Assembly: GCF_001190785.1 (NCBI RefSeq)
Contig: NZ_LGSS01000004.1
Coordinates: forward strand, 180,798-244,797
Direction: 5' to 3'
DNA: 64,000 nucleotides
DNA from: Gottschalkia purinilytica
Lineage (GTDB): Bacteria > Bacillota > Clostridia > Tissierellales > Gottschalkiaceae
The notes beneath the pieces were generated by a model, which was not told where the DNA came from, ran no database searches, and worked only from the letters and a program-made list of their open reading frames with translations. A program made the position numbers and the translations under genes. Below, in pieces: positions 15,155-24,143 of the stretch (position 1 is the first letter of the stretch; the number at the start of each line of letters is the position of its first letter).

Positions 15155-18100
15155 CATACCTTAATACAATCCTTAGTTAAAATATTTTCAAGAGATTTAA
15201 ATAATTCTTCATTTTTTACATCTATCCAATAATCTCTTTCTGCTACTATTGTACTTTTATTTTTTTCTATATATACATATACAGGTACAGATCCTCTATA
15301 TTGGGTTAGTACCTTTTTTATTCTGTCTAATAATTCTGTAGGCTCATTTTTAGATATTTTTATATATAGTTTTTTCTTTTCTCCTTTTACCATAGGTTTT
15401 ATACTTTCAGATATTATAGTCCTTGAGCCTTCTTCCTCACTTATACTTAATCTTCCACTTATTACAACTATACTATCTTCTACTAGATACTTATTATACT
15501 TTTCATATGTTTGAGGAAATACTATCACTTCAATAGATCCATACAAGTCTTCTAGTGTAATAAAGCACATCATATTGTTGTTCTTAGTTATTTTATTTTG
15601 CTTTTTACTAATTATTCCCCCTATAATTATACGACTACCATCTTTTAACTTTAAATCATGATGATTTACTTCTTCACTTTCATTTGCTTCATTTATTTCT
15701 ATAGTTGTTGTACTAGATACTTCTCTTAGCTCTTTTTCATATGAAGATAATGGATGACCTGTTATATATATGCCTGTCATTTCTTTCTCCATAGCCAAGA
15801 TAGTTTTCTCTGGAAATTCTTTTACATCTGGAAGACTATCTAAATTAAAGCTAGTATTATCAGACATATTCATACTATCAAATAGTGAAAACTGGCCTTG
15901 TACATTTCTTTTTCTATCTTGGTTAACTCCATCTATTACTTTTTCATAGACTGCAAGTAACTGAGCTCTTTTATACTTTAATGAATCAAATGCTCCTGAT
16001 TTTATTAAACTTTCTACCATTCTTTTATTAAGAGCATTTGATTCAATTCTCTTACAAAAATCCATAAAGCTTTTATATTTTCCGTTTTCTTCTCTTTCTT
16101 TAACTATAGCATCTATAGCTGAATTTCCTACATTCTTTACAGCAGCAAGTCCAAATCTTATTTTTCCATTTGAAACTGTAAATTTACGATTACTCTCATT
16201 TATATCTGGTGGTAGAACTTCTATTCCAAGTCTCTTACATTCCTGTATATATAGCGAAACAGAATTTGTATTCCCCATAACGCTAGTTATAAGTGCTGCC
16301 ATAAATTCAACTGGATAATAGCATTTAAGCCAAGCAGTTTGATAAGCTACGACTGCATATGCAGCTGAATGAGACTTATTAAATGCATACTTTGCAAAAT
16401 CTATCATCTCGTCATAAATTTTATTTGCAACTTTTTCATCTACTCCATTTTTCATTGCACCCGGTATTTCCATTTCACCTTTTTCATTTGTCTTACCATA
16501 TATAAAATGTTGTCTTTCTTGTTCCATTACATCCATTTTCTTTTTACCCATTGCTCTTCTAACCAAGTCAGAACGACCCATAGAGAATCCACCTATGTCT
16601 CTAACTATTTGCATAACTTGTTCTTGATACACCATACATCCATAAGTTACATTTAGTATAGGTTCTAACTTTTCATGTATATATTTTATAGCAGATGGAT
16701 TGTTTTTGTTTTCTATATACCTAGGTATTTGACTCATAGGCCCAGGTCTATAAAGAGAATTCGCAGCAACTATATTTTCAAATCCTGTTGGTTTTAACTC
16801 TTTTAATACTTGTCTCATTCCAGCACTTTCAAATTGGAATATTCCCAATGTATCTCCTTTACTAAACATCTTATACACATTAGGATCGTCATAGTTTGAG
16901 TTTGAGAAATCTACTTTTATATCATAATTTTCTTCTACAAGTCTTATAGCATCTCTTATAACGGTGAGAGTTCTAAGACCTAAAAAGTCCATTTTTAATA
17001 GCCCAAGTTCTTCAAGTTCTGTCATTGTAAACTGTGTAGTTATACAATCATTATTCCTTGACAGTGGAACATATTCAGTTACAGGTTTCTTTGATATTAC
17101 AACACCAGCAGCATGTGTAGATGTATGTCTAGGTAATCCTTCTACAGCTTTTGCTAGATCTATAAGTTCTCTTACTTTTTCATCTGAATCATATATATCT
17201 TTTAACGCTTTATTCATCTCTAAGGCTTTTTCTATAGTCATTCCAAGTTCAATAGGTATTTGCTTTGATATACTGTCTACTTCCCCATAAGGCATGTTTA
17301 TAGCTCTTCCTACATCTCTTATAGACCCTCTCGCTGCCATTGTACCAAATGTAGCGATTTGAGCTACTCTATCTTTGCCATATTTTCTTACTACATAATC
17401 TATAACTTCTTCTCTTCTTTCATAGCAAAAATCTATATCAATATCAGGCATACTAACTCTTTCTGGATTTAAAAATCTTTCAAAAAGTAATCCATATTTA
17501 AGAGGATCTATATCTATAATTCCTAACACATAAGACACTATACTTCCAGCTGCTGATCCTCTACCTGGTCCAACCATTATTCCGTTATCTTTTGCATATT
17601 TTATAAAATCCCACACTATTAAAAAATAATCAATATATCCCATATTTTCTATAGTATTTATTTCAAACTCTAGTCTCTCTTTTATTTCATCAGTTATAAC
17701 TTCATATCTTCTTTTTAATCCTTCATAACAAAGTTCTCTAAAATACTGAGAATTAGTATATCCTTCTGGTAGTTCATATTCTGGTAAATGTAGTGTTTCA
17801 AAGTCTAGCTTTACATTGCATCTCTCTGCTATTTTCACAGTATTTTCAATAGCTTCATCTATATTTGGAAATAAGCTCTTCATCTCATCATAGGATTTTA
17901 AATAGAATTCATCCGTAGGAAACTTCATTCTATTTTCTTCCTCAACAGTTCTTCCCGTTTGAATACAAAGAAGTACATCATGTACTTTTGCATCCTCTTT
18001 ATTTATATAGTGAATATCATTGGTTGCTACAAGTGGTATATTAGTTTCACGACTTAGCTTTATTAAATGTTGATTAACTAGTTTTTGTTCTTTCATTCCA

Positions 18101-18648
18101 TGATCTTGTAGTTCTAAATAGAAGTTATCTTGTCCAAATATATCATTATATATATTTGATATTTTTTTAGCTTCATTATACTCTCCATTTAATAAATGGT
18201 GTTGAACCTCTCCACCTAAACAAGCACTTAATGCTATTATCCCTTTACTATACTTTCTTAGCAGAGAATGATCCACTCTAGGCTTATAGTAGAATCCTCT
18301 CACATATCCTTCCGATACTATCTTCATTAAATTTGCATATCCTTCTTGGTTTTCAGCTAGTAACACCAAGTGGAATTGACCTCTTTCTCTGTTTAAATCT
18401 TTCTCTGTATAATTTCCTTTAGTAACATATACTTCACATCCAAGAATAGGCTTTATGCCTTTCTTAACTGCTTCTTTATAAAAATCTATTACACCAAACA
18501 TACATCCATGATCTGTTATAGCTATGCTATCCATACCTAATTCTTTTACTTTGTCTATAAGTTTACTTATTCGTGCTGATCCATCTAAAAGACTATATGC
18601 AGTATGGACATGAAGGTGTACAAATTTACTTTTTAAAGAGTTCTCCAT
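15151..18648 (-). CDS. dnaE: DNA polymerase III subunit alpha (DnaE)
   Basis: A 1165-residue replicative polymerase subunit. It has an N-terminal PHP domain (HLHVHTAYSLLDG), the polymerase palm with GPGRGSAAGS and PDIDIDF (near residue 400), the fingers with KMDFLGLRTLTVI and SLYRPGPMSQIPRY, a helix-hairpin-helix region (ESLIKSGAFDSL) and a C-terminal OB fold (KITKNNNMMCFITLEDLYGS). It lacks an inserted exonuclease domain, so it is DnaE and not PolC. A GTG at 18657 lies too close to AAAGGA, so I place the start at ATG 18648. It is convergent with the pgpA-like gene. Confidence 0.96.
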   Translation of the reverse strand: MENSLKSKFVHLHVHTAYSLLDGSARISKLIDKVKELGMDSIAITDHGCMFGVIDFYKEAVKKGIKPILGCEVYVTKGNYTEKDLNRERGQFHLVLLAENQEGYANLMKIVSEGYVRGFYYKPRVDHSLLRKYSKGIIALSACLGGEVQHHLLNGEYNEAKKISNIYNDIFGQDNFYLELQDHGMKEQKLVNQHLIKLSRETNIPLVATNDIHYINKEDAKVHDVLLCIQTGRTVEEENRMKFPTDEFYLKSYDEMKSLFPNIDEAIENTVKIAERCNVKLDFETLHLPEYELPEGYTNSQYFRELCYEGLKRRYEVITDEIKERLEFEINTIENMGYIDYFLIVWDFIKYAKDNGIMVGPGRGSAAGSIVSYVLGIIDIDPLKYGLLFERFLNPERVSMPDIDIDFCYERREEVIDYVVRKYGKDRVAQIATFGTMAARGSIRDVGRAINMPYGEVDSISKQIPIELGMTIEKALEMNKALKDIYDSDEKVRELIDLAKAVEGLPRHTSTHAAGVVISKKPVTEYVPLSRNNDCITTQFTMTELEELGLLKMDFLGLRTLTVIRDAIRLVEENYDIKVDFSNSNYDDPNVYKMFSKGDTLGIFQFESAGMRQVLKELKPTGFENIVAANSLYRPGPMSQIPRYIENKNNPSAIKYIHEKLEPILNVTYGCMVYQEQVMQIVRDIGGFSMGRSDLVRRAMGKKKMDVMEQERQHFIYGKTNEKGEMEIPGAMKNGVDEKVANKIYDEMIDFAKYAFNKSHSAAYAVVAYQTAWLKCYYPVEFMAALITSVMGNTNSVSLYIQECKRLGIEVLPPDINESNRKFTVSNGKIRFGLAAVKNVGNSAIDAIVKEREENGKYKSFMDFCKRIESNALNKRMVESLIKSGAFDSLKYKRAQLLAVYEKVIDGVNQDRKRNVQGQFSLFDSMNMSDNTSFNLDSLPDVKEFPEKTILAMEKEMTGIYITGHPLSSYEKELREVSSTTTIEINEANESEEVNHHDLKLKDGSRIIIGGIISKKQNKITKNNNMMCFITLEDLYGSIEVIVFPQTYEKYNKYLVEDSIVVISGRLSISEEEGSRTIISESIKPMVKGEKKKLYIKISKNEPTELLDRIKKVLTQYRGSVPVYVYIEKNKSTIVAERDYWIDVKNEELFKSLENILTKDCIKVC

Positions 18649-18682
18649 TTTATTCACATCCTTTGTATTTTATTAAAATACA

Positions 18683-18714
18683 AACAAAAAAAGATAGTAG
18701 AAATCCGCTATCTT
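18683..18714 (-). terminator. terminator upstream of dnaE, for the small membrane genes
   Basis: AAGATAG (18691-18697) pairs with CTATCTT (18708-18714) around a 10-base loop. On the - strand it is followed by TTTTTTTG. It separates the two membrane-protein genes from dnaE. Confidence 0.75.
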
Positions 18715-18786
18715 AATTATATCAAAGTTTTATATTAAATTACCCAATAATTAAATACTAATTCAAATTTAAATTATCTTAATATA

Positions 18787-19230
18787 TTATTCTTCTATAC
18801 TTTTATTCTGAACTACTTGTTTTACGCATATTAACACTTTTTTTAAAGATAATAACATTATTGTAATAGTTCCCGTCAAACCAGAGATTCTGATTATATT
18901 TTCTAAAAGTATTCTATTGTGTTTTATGCTATCTTTAATCATAGCTAACCATGGAAATAAACATATAAAGCTATATAGTAAAAACATCGTTAAAATAATC
19001 GTTTGTAATATACTATTTATTCTTATACGTCTTAAATATAATATAGAAGCTATAATTATTGACATAGAAAATACTAAAAACATAGAAAATTCATATGTAC
19101 TTATTTTAACGGGTATATCCTCTCCTGTAAATATAGCCCATATAATTTGAATAAACATACTAAAACATATAAAAACTAATAAAGATATATTTAAAGAGTA
19201 TTTGAAAGCTCTTCTAAGTTTATTACCCAT
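18787..19230 (-). CDS. small four-helix membrane protein
   Basis: A 147-residue protein with four hydrophobic helices (about residues 13-34, 48-66, 75-98 and 110-133) and short charged loops. The N-terminus KLRRAFKYSLN is positive-inside. It starts after AAAGGAGATA. No catalytic motif is visible and I do not recognise a family. The broken membrane-protein gene just upstream on the same strand is of similar character, so the two may have formed a pair. Confidence 0.65.
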   Translation of the reverse strand: MGNKLRRAFKYSLNISLLVFICFSMFIQIIWAIFTGEDIPVKISTYEFSMFLVFSMSIIIASILYLRRIRINSILQTIILTMFLLYSFICLFPWLAMIKDSIKHNRILLENIIRISGLTGTITIMLLSLKKVLICVKQVVQNKSIEE

Positions 19231-19287
19231 AACTCAATATCTCCTTTCTTATAGTAATCAGTATTCTATATTAAATGATTATTCGTT

Positions 19288-19779
19288 TTACACTATAATC
19301 ATATATTTCATTAATACAAGTAGGCATATTAAAAAAGCTCCTGATGTAAATGATATTATTGGAAATATATCAAATCTATATTCATCAGAGTTACTAAAAT
19401 GTAGTATAAATACAACCATTATGCATATTATTGATGGTAATAAAAGATTAACTAGAAGAAATTAAAATACTATAATTTCTCCAAAAACTACAGTGGATAA
19501 AGTTATTAGTGGAAATTTCTTATCTTTATTTTGTCGAAAATATTTCCAAGAAAATAAAATTCCCACCATAGAAAAAATCAGCCATACTAAATGAAATACT
19601 ATATCTGAAAATTGAAATAATTTATTATTCAAAAACAAAGATAATAAAATTAATTGTAATGCTATACCTATAATTACACCAATGGGGACAATTTTTTTCA
19701 CTCTATTCACCCTAAGATTTATTGTATTTAATTTCTTTTCTAATTTAATAATACATAATTTTATGTTAATATTCAACAA
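19288..19779 (-). pseudogene. membrane protein gene interrupted by an in-frame stop
   Basis: The first 105 codons (from TTG 19779, or more plausibly GTG 19701 after AGGGTG) end at TAA 19462-19464. The same frame then stays open for 57 codons to TAA 19288-19290 and encodes a continuing hydrophobic protein (LLVNLLLPSIICIMVVFIL, then PIISFTSGAFLICLLVLM). The joined protein would have at least four membrane helices. A single TAA therefore splits a formerly longer gene. A functional truncated protein or recoding cannot be excluded. It sits directly upstream of the four-helix membrane protein gene. Confidence 0.6.
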
Positions 19780-20010
19780 AATATGTAATTTTTATATTAT
19801 TTTGTAAATAACATGTAACATATATTTTATATTAATTAATTTTCAGAACTTATAGTTCTATAAAATCTCAAATAAAATTTCATCTATCATTATATTAAAT
19901 AGTTTCATCAATATCTATATTCTCCATATTCTGTTTCTTTTCCTTCATTATGTTAAATTTGGTTAATCTTTTTACTATAAATTATTCTACAAAGATTTCA
20001 ATCCTCATAG

Positions 20011-20051
20011 AAGAACTTTTTGTTCTTTTATGTAAAGTCGAACTTTTTGTT
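20011..20051 (+). promoter_or_regulatory. repeated operator upstream of the Xre gene
   Basis: AAGAAC-N5-GTTCTT (20011-20027) is followed 26-27 bases centre-to-centre by a second element GAACTTTTTGTT (20040-20051) sharing the same core. A TATAAT at 20064-20069 could be the -10 box. This arrangement is typical for an autoregulating Xre repressor binding as two dimers. Confidence 0.55.
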
Positions 20052-20093
20052 ATATAATTGTATTATAATTTTTAATATGAGGATGGTGATATT

Positions 20094-20513
20094 TTGTTTG
20101 GTAAAAGATTAAGGATGTTAAGAGAGGACGCTAAGTTAACTCAAAAAGAACTATCCAAAGTATTAGGAATTACTGATAGATCTGTTGGTTATTATGAAAC
20201 TGATGAGAGGACTCCTCCGCCTGATATTTTAGAAAAGCTAGCTGATTATTTTGATACTTCAGTTGACTATTTATTAGGAAGATCTGATATAAAAAATATA
20301 TATAAGGCTACTTCCTGTAACTTATCTCATAAAAATCTTAGCAAAGATAATCAGTTATTAAATGAAAGTTTTATTTGTTATGGTAAAAAAACAGGTATAA
20401 AACAATCTCTACTTAATGACATCAAAAACTTAAGTGACGATAGTAAGAAAGCACTAGAGGAATATGTCAAACTTTTAAAACTTAAGGATAAGTTTGATAG
20501 TAACAACTTTTAG
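20094..20513 (+). CDS. Xre-family transcriptional regulator
   Basis: A 139-residue protein with an N-terminal Cro/C1 helix-turn-helix (LRMLREDAKLTQKELSKVLG, then ITDRSVGYYETDERTPP) and the usual LADYFDTSVDYLLGRSD closing the domain at about residue 65. The C-terminal half is a charged helical extension (LSDDSKKALEEYVKLLKLKD), common in phage-like and toxin-antitoxin-linked repressors. It starts at TTG after GAGGATGGTGAT. The adjacent genes are a broken membrane protein (divergent) and an LRR protein (convergent), so its regulon may be only its own promoter and neighbours. Confidence 0.88.
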   Translation: MFGKRLRMLREDAKLTQKELSKVLGITDRSVGYYETDERTPPPDILEKLADYFDTSVDYLLGRSDIKNIYKATSCNLSHKNLSKDNQLLNESFICYGKKTGIKQSLLNDIKNLSDDSKKALEEYVKLLKLKDKFDSNNF

Positions 20514-20527
20514 GATTACGCTATGCT

Positions 20528-20582
20528 AAGTATATATAGACTTATATGTACTATTCTATGACATATAAGTCTATATATACTT
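20528..20582. terminator. perfect 22-bp inverted repeat between convergent genes
   Basis: 20528-20549 is an exact reverse complement of 20561-20582 with an 11-base loop. It begins 15 bases after the Xre stop. Its right arm encodes the last codons of the convergent LRR gene, whose stop lies in the loop. It probably ends transcription from both sides, although there is no good U-tract. An alternative is a regulatory or recombination site. Confidence 0.55.
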
Positions 20583-22032
20583 TCGCATTAGAATTATCTT
20601 TATTAGCTCCTAATATTATAAGTATAATTCCTGCTCTACCAGTTTTGATAGCTATATTTTTATTATTAAATATTTTTTCATCGTCCTGTAATATCATTTC
20701 AAAGTTTAAAGTTGTACTAACTTTTCTTCCACTTCTTAAATATATGTATTTCTTCAGCTCTTTCAACTTAGGTATTTCTTCTCCAATTCTTAGTATTATT
20801 TCAGGTACACTTATTAATATCTGATCTTGAGGATTATCAAGAGAATCATATATAAAGTTATTAGCTACAGAATTCATATGTTCTGTATCACTTCTATATC
20901 CTATAAGTTGATTTGAGTATAATAATACAATTGGCAAGTTATTATCCTTGTTTAGTTCTATAATTTCATTTGGTATCTTTCCTGTTAGTTTATTGTTTTC
21001 TAAGTTTAAGTATTCAATATAAGATAATTGTCCTAATTCTTTTGGTATCTCTCCTACTAAATCATTATTTGATAAGTTTAATATTTTAAGTTTTTCCAAT
21101 TTGCCTAATTCTTTTGGTATTTTTCCTGTCAAATTATTATTTGATAAATCTAATACTTTAAGATTACTTAAATTACCTAGTTCTTTCGGTATTTTTCCTG
21201 TTAATCCATTATTATTTAGCCTTAAAACTTCTATGTTTTCTAGTTTACCTAACTCTTTTGAAATATTTCCTATTAGGTTATTATATGATAAATCTAATAT
21301 TCTAAGGTTATTTAAGTCACTTAATTCTTTTGGTATTTTCCCTTTTAGTCTATTATTATTTAAACTTAAATTCTCTATATCTAGAAGGTTTCCTAGTTCT
21401 TTTGGAATAATTCCTGTTAAATAGTTATTTGAAAAGTCTAGCGTTTTAAGTTTTCTTAGGTTACTTACTTGTATTGGCATATTTCCTTTAAATTCGTTAT
21501 TATTTAGCTTTAGGACTTCTATATTTAAAAATTTATCTAATCCTTTTAATATTTGTCCCGATAACTTATTATGTGATAAGTATAGAAACTTAATCTTTTT
21601 TAATCTTCTAATTTCTTCTGGTATTTCTCCTACAAGCTCATTTTCTGATAAATTTAAAAATATAAGATCCGATAATTTTTCTATTTTTTCTGGAATTTTC
21701 CCATGTATTTTATTTTGAGATAAATTAAGTATCTTAAGAGAATATAACTTTTCTAGTTCATTAGGAAAATTTTTTAATTCGTAATTTGATAAATTTAGCT
21801 CTCTAAAAGAAAGAAAATTCTTTATTAACTTAGATACTCCATGTATATTAAGGTTATTTTTTACGCATATTTTCATAAAATACCTTAATTCATTCTCCTC
21901 TATTTCATTAACATCAAATTTCCATGTTTTCTTTAACAAATCATTTATGAATCTTAATTCTAGCTTTTGATTACTAGTTTTATAATTAAATGTTTTTACA
22001 TCAAAATATTTGTGAATATTATTGTAATCCAT
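20551..22032 (-). CDS. leucine-rich-repeat protein with plant-type repeats
   Basis: A 493-residue protein, start moved to ATG 22032 after AAAGGTGA because a GTG at 22041 lies in the ribosome site. An N-terminal helical region (about residues 1-70) is followed by roughly a dozen 24-residue leucine-rich repeats (about 75-370) with consensus LxGxIPKELGxLxxLxxLxL, the form best known from plant receptors. A C-terminal beta-rich domain of about 100 residues follows (VPEIILRIGEEIPKL ... TGRAGIILIILGA ... KVYIDLYVIE). No signal peptide, sortase motif or membrane segment is visible, so it may act in the cytoplasm or leave by another route. The repeats suggest a protein-binding role; the partner is unknown. 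Confidence 0.8.
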   Translation of the reverse strand: MDYNNIHKYFDVKTFNYKTSNQKLELRFINDLLKKTWKFDVNEIEENELRYFMKICVKNNLNIHGVSKLIKNFLSFRELNLSNYELKNFPNELEKLYSLKILNLSQNKIHGKIPEKIEKLSDLIFLNLSENELVGEIPEEIRRLKKIKFLYLSHNKLSGQILKGLDKFLNIEVLKLNNNEFKGNMPIQVSNLRKLKTLDFSNNYLTGIIPKELGNLLDIENLSLNNNRLKGKIPKELSDLNNLRILDLSYNNLIGNISKELGKLENIEVLRLNNNGLTGKIPKELGNLSNLKVLDLSNNNLTGKIPKELGKLEKLKILNLSNNDLVGEIPKELGQLSYIEYLNLENNKLTGKIPNEIIELNKDNNLPIVLLYSNQLIGYRSDTEHMNSVANNFIYDSLDNPQDQILISVPEIILRIGEEIPKLKELKKYIYLRSGRKVSTTLNFEMILQDDEKIFNNKNIAIKTGRAGIILIILGANKDNSNAKVYIDLYVIE

Positions 22033-23408
22033 TTTTATCACCTTTTATCATTCTAGATATTATTAAATAACCTTTATTATGACAGTAGTCGTCATACTTC
22101 ATAAACATATACTATGTTTTTATTTGATTATTATAGTTTTAATAACTTATACTTTTTCATAAAATGCTTTTATAATATAAAAAATTAATTAAAGCATAAC
22201 AAAATAAAAACACAAATCACTCACAAGATTTTTAAATCTTATTTACTAAGAGCTTTTCAATACATATTAAGTTATATATCTAGAATAATATTCGGTATTA
22301 TTATCATCATTAATTTAAAATTATAAAGAAATTAAAATTTCCATAAAAATCTTAGAGATATTTATGGTTAATAGAAATAAATATATTATTGTTTTATATA
22401 CTCCTTACTCATATATGATATTGGTAATTATATTTAAAAAACTATATTATGTTCTTTATCTTAGAAATAATTAATATAAAAATCTTATGTTATTTATTAT
22501 GTTGTTTAATAAGGCACACAAAATACCTCTATTAAATTACTATTTAATAAATTATAATTTAAAATATTTTAGAAAATAATAGATTATCAAACTTAGCAAC
22601 TATAAATTCTAATGTATTACAGTTTTATTGTACTTGATTGAAAAACTTGTAAATAAAGCTAATATATGATTCAATACAAATTTATTAATAAACAGTTATT
22701 TATTTTCGTTAAATATAAACATATAGTTTAATCATTCTTTCACACTTCCACTTTTTAATAGAGATCCTTATTATATATGACCTTATTTCTCAAAATAATA
22801 ACATCTTTCTATATATATTTGCATCAAATTGCAAAAAATAACAAAAAGAATACATTAAATGCATTCTTTTCTTATCTTTACGAGCTAATCTTATACTTAA
22901 TATAATCTATCTATAAATCGGTAATACCTTAAATAGCTATCTATATTAAAATAGAAATCATCATAAAACAATTAATGTTTATAATAATTCTTTTATTTAT
23001 CATAAACTAAAGTGTACAAAATAAAGAACTTTTTTACAAATACTTTATAAAAACCTAATAAGATAAAGTATTCTCATAGACAGGATATAAAAATAAGCAA
23101 AATTATATTAATAATATGTAAAAATTATAGAATTGAAATATTTATAAAATATAAAGATTTGAAATAGTTTAAAAAAATTAGAGAAAATGCTCTATTTGTC
23201 CAGAGATATATCCTAAAACGATAGATTTTTAAAAATGAATTTTAATATCAAATTAAAAATCGTGTAGTAATATTTTATGTAGAGAAAAATAGAGCCCTTA
23301 TTTACCAGATTTAATCTGGTTATATTTATTACATGGAAGTGATTAATGATTAGTTAATTAATATATTTTTTAGTAAACTTTGCAATATGTCATAAAGCTT
23401 AAATCAAC
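22033..23408. other. 1.4-kb gene-free, very AT-rich region
   Basis: No open frame with a credible ribosome site is seen on either strand. Contents are an imperfect TGAC/GTCA repeat near 22080, a possible fxsA-tail fragment (22745-22778), a terminator-like hairpin at 22844-22870, a short hairpin ACCAGAT/ATCTGGT at 23304-23320, and ACAGTT boxes at 22619 and 22692 like those upstream of the LytTR gene. A regulatory RNA or decayed genes are possible. Confidence 0.5.
22844..22870. terminator. terminator-like hairpin in the gene-free region
   Basis: AAAAGAAT (22844-22851) pairs with ATTCTTTT (22863-22870), and with one mismatch the stem extends to a tiny loop. T-rich sequence follows on both strands, so it could end an unannotated transcript. 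Confidence 0.45.
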
Positions 23409-24143
23409 TTATTCTTCAAGCTTGTAATAATGATTTTTGGAAAACAAACATGAGTTTTTATCGTCAAATATTATAATTCTGTTTTTCTTATCTATCTCTT
23501 TTATCTTTCTCTTATTTACTATAAATGACTTATGGCATCTTACAAATTCCTCTGGTAGTTCACTTAAAGAATTTTTTAATGTACCATAAAATAAATACTC
23601 ATCGTTTTCTAATCTTAATTTTATTTTATGCTTATATCCAATAGACTCAAAATAAAGAATATTATTACATAATACCTTTATCTTTTTATTTCTAGTGTTA
23701 ACGTAAAAAACATCTCGAACATTACTGTTTATATAATTGTTATATATCTCCTTACATTTTAGCAAAGACTTCTTCATTCTTAATTCTATATCATCTAAAC
23801 CTCTTACAATAAAGTCTAAAGGATATATATGACTATGTAAAATTTCTAATATAAGTTCTGATCTACTTGATATAAATATAATACTAGATTGATAATCTAT
23901 TTTTCTTATATTAATAGCACTCCTTATTCCTTTTAATTGTCCTTTGTTATCTTGAACATTTAGTATATATACACCATATTGATTATTATTTTTGGCATGA
24001 TCTACTAGTTCTTCTGGATGCGTAGTTAAGATATCTACTTTGAAATCACAATCTAATTTCATCTCAAAAAGTATTTTATCTATTATTAATTCTGTTTCTT
24101 TAACCCTTTGTTGATTTATGCCACATATACCAATCTTTATCAT
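23409..24143 (-). CDS. orphan AgrA-like LytTR regulator with degenerate receiver
   Basis: A 244-residue protein with AgrA/LytR architecture. The N-terminal receiver-like domain is residues 1-120 and the C-terminal LytTR DNA-binding domain about 140-240 (YFESIGYKHKIKLRL, then LPEEFVRCHKSFIVNKRKI). The receiver has lost the phospho-acceptor: AgrA YFLDI corresponds here to YILNV, with Asn62 in place of Asp. The acidic pair after IC is GIN, and the switch Lys is Arg114. Phosphorylation control is therefore unlikely. No histidine kinase, AgrB or AgrD gene is nearby. It starts after GGAGGTGT. Three 21-bp-phased boxes upstream suggest that it controls its own promoter. Confidence 0.88.
   Translation of the reverse strand: MIKIGICGINQQRVKETELIIDKILFEMKLDCDFKVDILTTHPEELVDHAKNNNQYGVYILNVQDNKGQLKGIRSAINIRKIDYQSSIIFISSRSELILEILHSHIYPLDFIVRGLDDIELRMKKSLLKCKEIYNNYINSNVRDVFYVNTRNKKIKVLCNNILYFESIGYKHKIKLRLENDEYLFYGTLKNSLSELPEEFVRCHKSFIVNKRKIKEIDKKNRIIIFDDKNSCLFSKNHYYKLEE

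Noticed and set aside
15151..18648. PolC-type polymerase
   Set aside because: There is no 3'-5' exonuclease insertion in the PHP domain and the domain order is that of DnaE.
19202..19465. + strand frame of 87 codons
   Set aside because: The - strand carries the continuation of the broken membrane protein gene over this stretch, and the + frame has no ribosome site.
20011..20027. LexA box upstream of the Xre gene
   Set aside because: The spacing is GAAC-N5-GTTC, not the four bases LexA requires, and a second related copy nearby fits an Xre operator better.
22692..22731. Second LytTR target from ACAGTTATT and ATAGTTTAA
   Set aside because: The two boxes are 31 bp apart rather than 21, and such short motifs are expected by chance in this AT-rich stretch, so they are mentioned only as weak leads.
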